Assembly (NCBI RefSeq): GCF_001308265.1
Contig: NZ_CP012023.1
Coordinates: 1,936,932-2,000,931 of the forward strand
DNA: 64,000 nt
From: Celeribacter marinus
Lineage (GTDB): Bacteria > Pseudomonadota > Alphaproteobacteria > Rhodobacterales > Rhodobacteraceae
Direction of reading: 5' to 3'
A model generated the notes under the pieces. That model ran no database searches and had not been told where the DNA came from. It saw only the letters and a list, made by a program, of their open reading frames with translations. This document shows, piece by piece, positions 10,353 to 19,276 of this stretch. A program made the position numbers and the translations under genes. Within the stretch, counting starts at the first letter, position 1. Each line of letters opens with the position of its first letter.

Positions 10353-10406
10353 CCCCAATAATATCCATTTTGGATGTAGTAATGTCCAAAATGGATATTA
10401 TTGGGG
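10353..10406. promoter_or_regulatory. Perfect 22-bp inverted repeat: operator of the divergent catabolic locus
   Basis: The arm at 10353-10374 (CCCCAATAATATCC to TTTTGGA) is exactly complementary to 10385-10406, with a 10-base spacer. Each arm also contains its own small palindrome, ATCCA-TTT-TGGAT (left) and its complement (right), so two dimer sites may be stacked. It lies between the oppositely transcribed transporter and catabolic operons and is the best candidate binding site for the adjacent regulator. Readings of the regulator gene that start at 10370 begin inside this repeat and are unlikely. Confidence 0.75.
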
Positions 10407-10447
10407 TACATTCTGCATCATTCCAGCGGCAACATAAGGTAGATCTC

Positions 10448-12316
10448 ATGACGATTGCAAAATCATCCGAAATGAACAAGTCACGTGGCCGTCGCCACAC
10501 TAAAAGGAAGGCAGCGATAGGGGGTATGAATAAGATGAGGGGGGATAATTTCAATCAACTTATTCCACCTCAGGCCAAGGTAGATCTGCTGAGCGTTCTA
10601 TCGTTTATGGAAAAACTTGGTGATGAGTTGGAAAACGCGTCCGACCTGTTTGCATACACCCCAAACTTGCGCATTTCCATGCATTTGATCCGTGGGCATC
10701 TAGACGGACGGCTTGTCACAATGACATCGCTCATCGGGGCCAGTCGTGCGCCATACGCCACAGCCAGTCGCCGAATCAAAGACATGCAAGATATGGGCCT
10801 GATCGACAAACGCACGCGCACTGCAACAGGGAAAAGTTTTTCCTTGCACCCCAGCGTTCTCTTGTTGGACCAATGGACCCAACTAACACATCGCGTGCAT
10901 CGCCTTGCGACCGCTCAATCTGTTGGCGCTGGGTCGACAGATGTATCTGACTACTACTTCGGAGGATCGTACCTAAACGCAAAATCGATCCCCCCAATGG
11001 AGGTTTTGGCCGAGCCGCTCAAGCTAGCAGGCGGTTTGCGCGTTCTGGTCCATGGTGACCCGACGTTCATGGTGATGGACAACCTCAAGCGGCAGTTTGA
11101 GCAGACCATCGGTACACAAATTCATCAACGCGCCTTTTCGATAGATCGACTGCGCGAAGAAACCATGCGCAATGCAAGCCGCAAGTCGAGCAACTACGAT
11201 ATCATCGCCGTTGATCTACCATGGGTCGGCGGATTCGCAGAACAGCACGTGTTGATGCCACTAGATGAAGCCATGGACATAGCCCGCGTTGACCCGGCGG
11301 ACTTCCATACCGCTGGCTGGCAAGCGGCCCATTGGGGCGGTCGCGCCTACGGGATTCCTGCGCAAACAACGCCAGAACTTTTGTTCTACCGTAAAGATAT
11401 GTTTGCCCAAGCGGGCCTTGAGCCACCCGCCACAGCCCAAGACTTGCTGACTGCTGCAAAGGCATTACACAATCCACAACGCGGTCTGCATGGCATTGCT
11501 TGGAACGCCGCGCGCGGAACAGCATTGGGTCACACCGTTCTTATGACCTTGGCGGATTTCGGGCAACCTATCCTTGATTTACCCCCGAATGCGGGTGGTT
11601 TTGATACGCAGCACCTTGCGAACCGTGATTACCGGTTCACAATCAATACGCCAGCGGGTTTGCAAGCGGCAGAATTTTTGAAAGAACTTCTGAAATATTC
11701 ACCGCCTAATATCTTGTCGATGTCATGGTACGAACGCATACGCCCTTATGCTGCTGGGCGCATCGCAATGGCCTATGGCTACACGTTGCTGGCTCCGTAT
11801 TTTGAGTTAGATGAGGCGTCCCCTGCAAAGGAGCAGACAGGGTACCTGCCGCATCCTGCGGGCCCAAACGGCGCGCCAATCGCACCTGTTGGCGGCTATG
11901 TTATGGGCATACCTGCAAATTTGCCAAAAGAACGCGTTAAAGCAGCGGTTGAGGCCTTGTTGGTCTTCACCTCGCCGGCGGCACAAAAGTTATATGTCCA
12001 GAACGGCAGTCGCACGAGCCCGCGCTATTCCGTAGGGTCGGACCCCGATGTGCGGCGCCTGTCGCCCATCTTCGAGGCGGTCGATGGCATGTCATGGCGA
12101 GACGAACTTCAGTTTTGGCCACGGCCACCAATCCCCGAAATCAACGAGATCATCCAAATCTGTGGGGAGGAATTTCATGACATGCTGCGCGGGATTATTA
12201 CCCCGCAAGACGCATTGCGCCGCGCACAGGAGAGAGCCGACGCAACCCTTAAACCACCAACCACAGTCATGACGTCAGGAGGAGAAACCCATGGACCCCA
12301 ACCGCCTCAAAGGTAA
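10448..12316 (+). CDS. Transcription regulator with solute-binding-protein sensor domain
   Basis: 622 residues from ATG 10448 (AAGG 8 nt upstream); starts at 10370 or 10526 are possible. Residues about 30-140 look like a winged-helix DNA-binding unit (MTSLIGASRAPYATASRRI, then DMGLIDKRTR). Residues about 170-590 match family-1 extracellular solute-binding proteins (DIIAVDLPWVGGF, YGIPAQTTPELLFYRKDMF, GRIAMAYGY). There is no signal peptide or membrane helix, so the binding-protein fold should act in the cytoplasm as ligand sensor. This fold belongs to another binding-protein class than the transporter's own. The 3' end overlaps the next gene by 26 nt. Likely controls both arms of the locus; the ligand is unknown. 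Confidence 0.8.
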   Translation: MTIAKSSEMNKSRGRRHTKRKAAIGGMNKMRGDNFNQLIPPQAKVDLLSVLSFMEKLGDELENASDLFAYTPNLRISMHLIRGHLDGRLVTMTSLIGASRAPYATASRRIKDMQDMGLIDKRTRTATGKSFSLHPSVLLLDQWTQLTHRVHRLATAQSVGAGSTDVSDYYFGGSYLNAKSIPPMEVLAEPLKLAGGLRVLVHGDPTFMVMDNLKRQFEQTIGTQIHQRAFSIDRLREETMRNASRKSSNYDIIAVDLPWVGGFAEQHVLMPLDEAMDIARVDPADFHTAGWQAAHWGGRAYGIPAQTTPELLFYRKDMFAQAGLEPPATAQDLLTAAKALHNPQRGLHGIAWNAARGTALGHTVLMTLADFGQPILDLPPNAGGFDTQHLANRDYRFTINTPAGLQAAEFLKELLKYSPPNILSMSWYERIRPYAAGRIAMAYGYTLLAPYFELDEASPAKEQTGYLPHPAGPNGAPIAPVGGYVMGIPANLPKERVKAAVEALLVFTSPAAQKLYVQNGSRTSPRYSVGSDPDVRRLSPIFEAVDGMSWRDELQFWPRPPIPEINEIIQICGEEFHDMLRGIITPQDALRRAQERADATLKPPTTVMTSGGETHGPQPPQR

Positions 12317-13100
12317 AAACATTCTCATCACCGGTGCTGCCCGCGGCATGGGTGAGGCCAACGCACGATCCTTTGCCGAACAGGGTGCAAACGTTTGTAT
12401 CGGCGATCTGGACCTCGAGATGGCGAAAAACGTCGCCGACGAAATCAATACCGCAGGCAATGGCAAGGCGATTGCCGTCAAGATGGATGTCACCAAACGC
12501 GAAGACAATGCGGCCGCCGTTGCCGCCACTGTAGAAGCCTTTGGTTCGATTAACGTCGGCGTTTTCAATGCAGGTCTGAACAAGCCCCGTTTCTTCATGG
12601 ATATTGATGAAGACAACTGGGACATGATCATGAACGTCAACACCAAGGCGATGTGGCTGGGAATGCAGGAAACCTCCCGCCAGATGATTGAACAGGGACC
12701 GATGGAAGGCCATCCATACAAGCTGATCAACGTGGGCTCTATCGCATCGCGCAAGCCGCTGATTGATGTGACAGTCTATTGCACATCGAAATATGGTTGT
12801 TTGGCGCTGACGCATTGTGGTGCACTTGGTCTGGCTGAGCACAATATCACTGTGAATGGCTACGCGCCCGGTGTGGTTGTGACGCCGCTTTGGGAGCAGC
12901 TGGATAAAGACCTTGTTGATATCGGCTTCAAGGAAAAAGAAGGCCAAGCCTACGACGATATCGTACGCGATGCGCTTCAGATTAAGCGCGTATCTTATCC
13001 CAAAGACATCATCGGCACCGCATCCTTCCTTGCGTCTGATGACAGCGATTACATGACCGGCCAAATGATCCACGTCGATGGCGGCTGGTGCATCCAGTAA
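12291..13100 (+). CDS. Short-chain dehydrogenase/reductase (SDR) 2
   Basis: 269-residue classical SDR: TGAARGMG (about 14-21), NAG near 95, catalytic Tyr/Lys in YCTSK near 160-165, and GQMIHVDGG at the end. AGGAGGAG precedes the ATG, which lies inside the regulator's last codons, so the two are co-transcribed. It is similar in type to SDR 1 of the opposite arm. Probably oxidises a secondary alcohol in the pathway. Confidence 0.92.
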   Translation: MDPNRLKGKNILITGAARGMGEANARSFAEQGANVCIGDLDLEMAKNVADEINTAGNGKAIAVKMDVTKREDNAAAVAATVEAFGSINVGVFNAGLNKPRFFMDIDEDNWDMIMNVNTKAMWLGMQETSRQMIEQGPMEGHPYKLINVGSIASRKPLIDVTVYCTSKYGCLALTHCGALGLAEHNITVNGYAPGVVVTPLWEQLDKDLVDIGFKEKEGQAYDDIVRDALQIKRVSYPKDIIGTASFLASDDSDYMTGQMIHVDGGWCIQ

Positions 13101-13158
13101 CGGGCCATTCCTTTCACTTTTAATTCAAATGGGGCCATCCGCCTCTGAGGAGACTTCC

Positions 13159-14469
13159 ATGTCAGAACGTCCGGGCAATGCCCTTATGCCAAACCTGCTT
13201 ACCCCGATGGACCTTGAGCCCAACTGGGAGTGGCGCGACAAGTTGCCAGCCCATGGACACATGTCCGTCGACTTTGAAAACCGGGTAAACCATGACCGCT
13301 TGCGTCGATATCGCCTTGCGCGCACGCGCCAGTCGTTGCGAAACTCGAATGCGGGCACGCTGTTGTTGTTCGATGTGAACAACATTCGCTACGTCTCGGC
13401 CACCAAGATCGGCGAATGGGAACGCGACAAGATGTGCCGTTTCTGTCTGCTGACAGGTGACGACAGCCCTTACGTCTGGGATTTCGGCTCAGCCGCTGAG
13501 CATCACAAGCGCCATTCTGACTGGCTAGAACCCAGCCACTGCCTTGCAGGTGTTGTCGGTATGCGCGGAACGATCCCGCCAGAATTCGGCTTAATGCAAA
13601 AATATGCCAAACAAATTGCCGGGTTGATCCGCGATGCTGGCATGGCCAATATGCCTGTTGGTGTGGATTACGCTGAAACAGCCATGTTCCACGCCCTCAA
13701 AGAAGAAGGCCTGAACGTGGTCGATGGCCAACAAATCATGCTGGCCGCACGCGAGATCAAGAACACGGATGAGATCCAGCTTTTGACCCAAGCAGCGGCC
13801 ATGGTCGACGGCGTGTATCACATGATTTACGAAGAGCTGAAGCCAGGCATCCGCGAGAATGACATTGTCGCCCTGTCCAACAAGATGCTCTACGAGATGG
13901 GATCTGATGACGTCGAAGCGATCAACGCGATTTCTGGCGAACGTTGTAACCCCCATCCCCACAATTTTACTGACCGCCTTATTCGGCCTGGGGATCAAGC
14001 ATTCTTCGATATTCTGCAATCATACCAAGGGTATCGCACCTGTTACTACCGCACGTTTAACGTCGGCCGCGCGACCCCGTCGCAAACCGATGCTTATACC
14101 AAGGCACGTGAATGGATCGATGCATCCATCGCCATGATCAAACCGGGCGTTTCCACCGACAAGGTGGCAGCGGTTTGGCCAACGGCACAGGAGCTTGGGT
14201 TCGCGAATGAAGATCAGGCCTTCGGTTTGCAATTCGGTCACGGCCTTGGTCTTGCATTGCACGAACGGCCCATCATTTCCCGTGCCGTCTCGATGGATCA
14301 CCCAATGGAAATCAAAACCGGTATGGTCTTCGCACTGGAAACCTACTGCCCTGCAACTGATGGGTACTCTGCTGCGCGGATCGAGGAAGAAGTCGTCGTG
14401 ACCGAAACAGGTTGCGAAGTCATCAGTCTGTTCCCCGCTGAAGAATTGCCGATCGCTAACCGCTACTGA
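13159..14469 (+). CDS. M24 (creatinase/aminopeptidase P fold) family protein, non-canonical active site
   Basis: 436 residues from ATG 13159 (GAGGAG upstream). An N-terminal creatinase-type domain is followed by a pita-bread domain. The C-terminal half keeps the His in FGHGLGLALHE and the Glu residues in FALETYCP and RIEEEVVV. At the two positions where metal-dependent M24 enzymes and the DMSP lyase DddP carry Asp, it reads FFDILQS and GYRTCYYRTF, so at least one and probably two ligands are lost. That suggests a creatinase-like, metal-poor hydrolase or lyase rather than a dipeptidase. The place in a catabolic operon fits C-N or C-S bond cleavage; the substrate is unknown. Confidence 0.8.
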   Translation: MSERPGNALMPNLLTPMDLEPNWEWRDKLPAHGHMSVDFENRVNHDRLRRYRLARTRQSLRNSNAGTLLLFDVNNIRYVSATKIGEWERDKMCRFCLLTGDDSPYVWDFGSAAEHHKRHSDWLEPSHCLAGVVGMRGTIPPEFGLMQKYAKQIAGLIRDAGMANMPVGVDYAETAMFHALKEEGLNVVDGQQIMLAAREIKNTDEIQLLTQAAAMVDGVYHMIYEELKPGIRENDIVALSNKMLYEMGSDDVEAINAISGERCNPHPHNFTDRLIRPGDQAFFDILQSYQGYRTCYYRTFNVGRATPSQTDAYTKAREWIDASIAMIKPGVSTDKVAAVWPTAQELGFANEDQAFGLQFGHGLGLALHERPIISRAVSMDHPMEIKTGMVFALETYCPATDGYSAARIEEEVVVTETGCEVISLFPAEELPIANRY

Positions 14470-14483
14470 TCGGCGACAAAGCT

Positions 14484-14514
14484 CCTCCTTGCGTTTTCTC
14501 CCTGCGCAAGGAGG
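14484..14514 (+). promoter_or_regulatory. Hairpin that includes a perfect anti-SD complement
   Basis: CCTCCTTGCG (14484-14493) pairs perfectly with CGCAAGGAGG (14505-14514) around an 11-nt loop. The right arm is part of AAGGAGGTGAT, the full complement of the 16S 3' end, yet no start codon lies within reach; the next gene starts 31 nt later. It is not followed by a T-run. Possibly an RNA stabiliser or ribosome standby site. Confidence 0.5.
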
Positions 14515-14545
14515 TGATAAGCCCATCATCGCCCAAGAGGACATC

Positions 14546-15541
14546 ATGGCCAAAACAAAGACAAACACCGAAGATTACTTGCGCATGTACCGCCAGATGG
14601 TGCGCATCCGCTCCTTCGAGGATAACGCCAACCAGCTTTACCTTTCGGCTAAGATGCCAGGGTTAACCCATATGTATTCTGGTGAGGAAGCCATAGCCGT
14701 GGGCATCTGCGAAGCGCTCGAAGTGACGGACAAGATCACCTCAACGCACCGTGGCCACGGCCACTGTGTCGCTAAGGGTGCAAATTTCAAAGAAATGTTC
14801 TGCGAGCTTTTGGGCAAGGAAGAGGGCTATTGCCGTGGAAAGGGAGGGTCGATGCATATTGCGGATCAATCCAACGGCAACCTCGGAGCCAATGCGATTG
14901 TTGGCGGCTCTATGGGGATCGCGACGGGTTCAGCCTTTACCGCGAAATTGTTGGGAAAAGACGATGTAACCGTCTGTTTCTTTGGCGACGGGGCAACGGC
15001 ACAGGGCCTGATGTACGAGGTCATGAATATGGCGGCGCTTTGGAACTTGCCCGTCATCTACGCTTGCGAGAACAACGGCTATTCCGAATACACCAAGACC
15101 GAAGAGATCGCCGCAGGTTCGATCATTGCGCGCGCCGAAGCCTTTGGCATTGAATCGCATCAAATCGACGGACAAGACGTTCTGGCCGTTAACGAAATGA
15201 CCCAAAAGCTCGTTGCTCGTGCACGCAAGGGCGAAGGCCCGTTCTTTATGGAACTGATGACATACCGCTATCACGGCCATCACGTGGGCGACATCAACCG
15301 CGAATATTATCGCTCAAAGGAAGAAGAAAAGGAGTGGAAGGAAAACCGCGATCCGATCATTAAATTCCGTGGTTGGCTCATCGAACAAGGCATCGCGTCG
15401 GAAGACGAGATCGAAGCGATGAACGCCGAAATCAAGCAGGACGCCGAAGAGGCCGTCGCCTATGCCGAGGCCGCGCCTTACCCTGATGAAACCGAGGTCG
15501 ATATGCACGTTTTTACAGACGTCAAACACGCTCTGGCCTGA
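14546..15541 (+). CDS. Thiamine-diphosphate dehydrogenase E1 alpha (acetoin/pyruvate type)
   Basis: 331 residues. The thiamine-diphosphate motif runs from FFGDGATAQG to ENNGYSEYT. The HRGHGHC and KGGSMH segments are typical of AcoA/PdhA proteins. With E1 beta it decarboxylates a 2-oxoacid or cleaves acetoin and passes the acyl group to lipoyl-lysine. The start at 14546 is preceded by AGAGGACATC; longer readings begin in the hairpin. It is first of a gene set E1a-E1b-lipoyl-ALDH-E2-E3. Whether the substrate is acetoin, pyruvate or a longer oxoacid cannot be decided from sequence. Confidence 0.9.
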   Translation: MAKTKTNTEDYLRMYRQMVRIRSFEDNANQLYLSAKMPGLTHMYSGEEAIAVGICEALEVTDKITSTHRGHGHCVAKGANFKEMFCELLGKEEGYCRGKGGSMHIADQSNGNLGANAIVGGSMGIATGSAFTAKLLGKDDVTVCFFGDGATAQGLMYEVMNMAALWNLPVIYACENNGYSEYTKTEEIAAGSIIARAEAFGIESHQIDGQDVLAVNEMTQKLVARARKGEGPFFMELMTYRYHGHHVGDINREYYRSKEEEKEWKENRDPIIKFRGWLIEQGIASEDEIEAMNAEIKQDAEEAVAYAEAAPYPDETEVDMHVFTDVKHALA

Positions 15542-15551
15542 GGAGAACGAC

Positions 15552-16547
15552 ATGCGAGAAATTACTCTGTCCCAAGCGGTCAACGAAGCATTGGCCGAAG
15601 AGATGCGCCGCGATGAAACCGTGTTTATTATCGGTGAAGATGTCGCCGAGGCAGGCACACCATTTAAAATTCTCAGCGGCCTTGTTGAAGAGTTCGGCAC
15701 TGAGCGCGTGGTCGACACACCCATTTCTGAACCCGGCTTCATGGGCCTTGCTGTTGGTGCCGCGATGACGGGCACACGGCCAGTCGTGGATCTTATGTTC
15801 GGCGATTTTATCTATCTAATCATGGATCAGCTTTGCAATCAGGCCGCAAAGACGCATTACATGTCGGGCGGTAAGATGAGTGCGCCTTTGGTACTGCGAA
15901 CCAATATGGGCGCAACCCGCCGCTCCGCCGCGCAGCACTCACAATCCCTGCATGCTTTGGTCGCACATATCCCCGGCCTCAAAGTGGCGATGCCATCGTC
16001 CGCCTATGAAGCTAAAGGCCTGATGAAAACTGCTATCCGTGATAACAACCCAGTCGTAATCTTCGAAGACAAGCTGATGTATAACGACAAGGCACCTGTC
16101 CCAGAGGGCGAATTCCTGATCCCCTTCGGAGAGGCTAACATCAAACGCGCGGGCAGCGATATCACCCTCATAGCAACATCCTCGATGGTGCAGGTCTGTG
16201 AAGCGGCCGCCGAGATTCTTGCGAAAGAAGGGATTGAGGCCGAAGTGATCGATCCGCGCACGATCGTGCCACTGGACGAAGAAACGCTCATTGCGTCAGC
16301 CAAGAAAACCAGTCGCGTGATCGTCGTGGATGAAGGCCACCAAAGCTATGGCATCACGGGCGAGATTGCTGGCCGGATCAATGAAAAGGCCTTCTACCAT
16401 CTTGACGCGCCGGTCCTGCGCATGGGCGCGATGGATGTGCCCGTCCCCTTCTCGCCCGCGCTGGAAGATATCACCGTACCGACACCCGAGGCGGTGGCGG
16501 AAAACGCGCGCAAACTCATGTCGAGGGAGATGATCCATGCCTCATGA
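15552..16547 (+). CDS. Thiamine-diphosphate dehydrogenase E1 beta
   Basis: 331 residues from ATG 15552 with AGGAGAAC upstream. Transketolase pyrimidine-binding domain at about 1-180 (GEDVAEAGTPFKILSGL, EPGFMGLAVGAAMTG) and transketolase C-terminal domain at about 195-320 (DPRTIVPLD, VVDEGHQSYG). It forms the alpha2beta2 E1 with the preceding gene, 10 bp away. The next gene overlaps its end by 11 nt. Confidence 0.92.
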   Translation: MREITLSQAVNEALAEEMRRDETVFIIGEDVAEAGTPFKILSGLVEEFGTERVVDTPISEPGFMGLAVGAAMTGTRPVVDLMFGDFIYLIMDQLCNQAAKTHYMSGGKMSAPLVLRTNMGATRRSAAQHSQSLHALVAHIPGLKVAMPSSAYEAKGLMKTAIRDNNPVVIFEDKLMYNDKAPVPEGEFLIPFGEANIKRAGSDITLIATSSMVQVCEAAAEILAKEGIEAEVIDPRTIVPLDEETLIASAKKTSRVIVVDEGHQSYGITGEIAGRINEKAFYHLDAPVLRMGAMDVPVPFSPALEDITVPTPEAVAENARKLMSREMIHAS

Positions 16548-17820
16548 GGTAATCATGCCCGCCTTGGGCATGGCGCAAGACACCGGCAAGATCGTCAGTT
16601 GGCTCAAGTCCTCTGGCGATCCTGTCAAGGCGGGTGAAGCGCTATTCGAGGTGGAAACCGATAAAGCGGTGATGGAGGTGGAATCCCCCGCGGACGGCTA
16701 CTTGACAGATGTGCAGGCCGAGGCAGGCGCGGACGTGCCCGTCGGTCAAGTCATCGCTCTTGTCTCCGCGACGGCCGAAGGTAGCGCCACTATCGCGAAG
16801 GCTTCCACAAATCCGGGCGGCGGTGATGAGACACTATTGCCCGAAGGCAAGGCCGTCATCATGCCAGCGCTTGGCATGGCGCAGGATACGGGTGTCATTG
16901 TTGCTTGGCACAAAGGGCTTGGCGATCCCGTAGCCGCAGGCGATATTCTGTTCGAAGTGGAAACCGATAAGGCAACCATGGAGGTTGAGGCAGGGGTCGA
17001 TGGTTTCGTGGCAGCCTTGCTTGCACAAGAAACCGAAGCGGCACCGGTTGGCGATAGGATTGCTATTATCTCTGCTAAGGCGCCTGCCCATCCCGTACAG
17101 CGTAGCCTTTCAGATGGTGACTCTCTAAAATCGGCTGTAACACCCTATCTGGCGCCAAAGGCGAAAACAAAGCCTCAAAAAGTGCCCAAGATGCAAGCCA
17201 TCAAATCTTCCAATGGACCTATCCTCGCCTCCCCCAAGGCGCGGCGGCTGGCGTTGGAACAAGAGCTGGATCTGAACCGTCTTGTAGAAGCTGGACATCC
17301 CCAGCCCTTCCATGTCGCCGATCTTGAAGTGCTAAGGACAATGCTCGCACAGACTGTGAAAACCCCTGCAACACCGTCGCGCCGCATGACGGCGGATTTG
17401 CCGACGGACGGATTCGCAGAATTTGCCCAATGGGCCGCAGAAAACGCAGGTATCAAAGACGCAAATGCCGTGCTAGCAGGCCTTGCTGCCGCAAGCCTTG
17501 GTCAAGAAATGGCAATCATCATAGTTGAAAGTTTCGGGCAAAGCCGCGCGTATGATGTGCCTGTCAGTGAGTTCAGTTCTATCATTGAGACAAAGGACGA
17601 CGCCGCACCAGACCTCATCCTGCGTGATCTGCGCATGAGCCGTGTCAGCACTGTCAACCTAGGCGTGGAAAATGCACCTGTTCTCACGCTAACACAGGCG
17701 AATGGCGGGCTGTGCATCACGCTTGAGTGCGCCGGCCATCACTTGTCCGCCAACGCCGCCGTCAGCCTTTTATCAGAATTTGCAGGTCGCATGGAGCAAC
17801 CGCTCCGCCAACTGCTTTAA
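16537..17820 (+). CDS. Tandem-lipoyl carrier protein with peripheral-subunit-binding domain (split E2)
   Basis: 427 residues. Two lipoyl domains carry lipoylation motifs ETDKAVMEVE (Lys43) and ETDKATMEVE (Lys145). A subunit-binding domain follows at about 229-266 (ILASPKARRLALEQELDL). The remaining 160 residues resemble the end of an acyltransferase core but lack the catalytic DHRxxxG motif (HHLSANAAVSLL at that place), so the core looks inactive. An active core with no lipoyl domain is encoded separately at 19277. The two products together would equal one E2. This protein probably carries acyl groups between E1, the E2 core and E3. Confidence 0.85.
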   Translation: MPHEVIMPALGMAQDTGKIVSWLKSSGDPVKAGEALFEVETDKAVMEVESPADGYLTDVQAEAGADVPVGQVIALVSATAEGSATIAKASTNPGGGDETLLPEGKAVIMPALGMAQDTGVIVAWHKGLGDPVAAGDILFEVETDKATMEVEAGVDGFVAALLAQETEAAPVGDRIAIISAKAPAHPVQRSLSDGDSLKSAVTPYLAPKAKTKPQKVPKMQAIKSSNGPILASPKARRLALEQELDLNRLVEAGHPQPFHVADLEVLRTMLAQTVKTPATPSRRMTADLPTDGFAEFAQWAAENAGIKDANAVLAGLAAASLGQEMAIIIVESFGQSRAYDVPVSEFSSIIETKDDAAPDLILRDLRMSRVSTVNLGVENAPVLTLTQANGGLCITLECAGHHLSANAAVSLLSEFAGRMEQPLRQLL

Positions 17821-17835
17821 GTCTTGGAGACACCC

Positions 17836-19266
17836 ATGAAATATACCGAACTTTATATCAACGGCACATGGACAAAGGGAACCTCGGGTGAGCGTTTCGA
17901 TGTCATCAACCCCGCCACCGAAGAGGTTCTTGCCTCTGTCGCCTCTGCTGATGTTACCGATGCAGATGCAGCACTGGATGCCGCCGAGGCCGCGATGAAG
18001 GACTGGGCCGCACGCACGCCCCGCGAGCGCTCTGAAGTGCTCCGCAAGGCCTGGGAGCTGATGACCGCAAAGCTTAATGAATTTGCCCATCTCATCACGC
18101 TGGAAAACGGCAAGGCCCGCTCCGATGCAGTCGGAGAGGCTACCTATGCTGCCGAATTTTTTCGCTGGTTCGCTGAAGAGGCCGTGCGTGCCGACGGGAT
18201 GATTACCCATGCCCCTGCGTCGGGCGCCCGCATCATGGTACAGCACAAACCTGCGGGGCTTGCTGTGCTGGTCACGCCTTGGAACTACCCTGCTGCAATG
18301 GGCACGCGAAAGATCGCGCCGGCCTTGGCGGCTGGATGCGGTGTGATCATCAAACCCGCGTCGGAAACCCCGCTGACGATGCTGGCCTTGATGCCTTTGT
18401 TGGAAGAGGCTGGCGTACCCGCCGGGCTTGTCAATGTGCTGCCGTCGCGGCGAACTGGCGCTTTGGTCGATCATATCATGCATGACCCGCGCGTTCGTGT
18501 GGTTAGCTTTACCGGCTCAACAGGTGTTGGTCGAAAGCTGCTGAAAGGCGCCGCCGACCAAGTGTTGAAACCAGCTATGGAACTGGGCGGAAATGCCCCC
18601 GTTATCGTCTTCGAGGATGCCGACATGGATACGGCCATAGAGGGCACGATGTTGGCCAAGATGCGTAACCTTGGCGAAGCTTGTACGGCCGCAAACCGCA
18701 TCTATGTGCATGAGAACATAGCCGAAGAGTTCACCCGCCGCCTGAGCGCCGAGATGTCCGAGCTCAAAGTGGGGGACGGAACAGACCCGAGTGTAGATGT
18801 CGGCCCGTTGGTCAATGCAGATACCCGCGACAAGGTGGCCGAATTCGTGGCAGACGCTGTAGCTAAGGGCGCCAAAGTCGAGTGTGGCGGCACCTTGCCG
18901 AACGGCAAAGGCTTTTACTATCCGCCGACAGTTCTGTCGAACGTGTCCGAGGATGCCGAATGCGTTCGCGACGAGATCTTCGGCCCTGTTGCGGCAATCC
19001 AGACTTTCAAAGATCAGGATAATGTCATCGCGCGGGCAAATGACACCGAATACGGCCTTGTTGCTTATGTCTTTTCCGAGGATTTCAAACGCGCGCTTCA
19101 GGTCTGTGAACAGCTGGAGTACGGCATGGTTGGCCTGAACCGTGGCCTTGTGTCGGACCCCGCAGCCCCCTTTGGTGGCGTAAAGCAATCCGGTTTGGGC
19201 CGCGAAGGCGGGCATGAAGGTATGCTTGAATTTATGGAAACCCAATACATTTCCGCCAGCTGGTAA
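17836..19266 (+). CDS. NAD(P)-dependent aldehyde dehydrogenase (succinate-semialdehyde dehydrogenase-like)
   Basis: 476 residues. The coenzyme site is TPWNYPAA and IIKPASETP (147-179). The catalytic Glu249 is in MELGGNAP and the nucleophile Cys283 in NLGEACTAANR. The ATG at 17836 is preferred over a TTG 12 nt upstream. It sits inside the E1/E2/E3 gene set. If the E1 reaction is acetoin-type cleavage, this enzyme could oxidise the released aldehyde; this is inferred. Closest general family is GabD/ALDH5, but the true substrate is open. Confidence 0.9.
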   Translation: MKYTELYINGTWTKGTSGERFDVINPATEEVLASVASADVTDADAALDAAEAAMKDWAARTPRERSEVLRKAWELMTAKLNEFAHLITLENGKARSDAVGEATYAAEFFRWFAEEAVRADGMITHAPASGARIMVQHKPAGLAVLVTPWNYPAAMGTRKIAPALAAGCGVIIKPASETPLTMLALMPLLEEAGVPAGLVNVLPSRRTGALVDHIMHDPRVRVVSFTGSTGVGRKLLKGAADQVLKPAMELGGNAPVIVFEDADMDTAIEGTMLAKMRNLGEACTAANRIYVHENIAEEFTRRLSAEMSELKVGDGTDPSVDVGPLVNADTRDKVAEFVADAVAKGAKVECGGTLPNGKGFYYPPTVLSNVSEDAECVRDEIFGPVAAIQTFKDQDNVIARANDTEYGLVAYVFSEDFKRALQVCEQLEYGMVGLNRGLVSDPAAPFGGVKQSGLGREGGHEGMLEFMETQYISASW

Positions 19267-19276
19267 GGAGGCACGT

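Noticed and set aside
13159..14469. DMSP lyase DddP
   Set aside because: Same M24 fold, but two of the DddP metal-binding Asp positions appear changed and overall similarity by eye is low.
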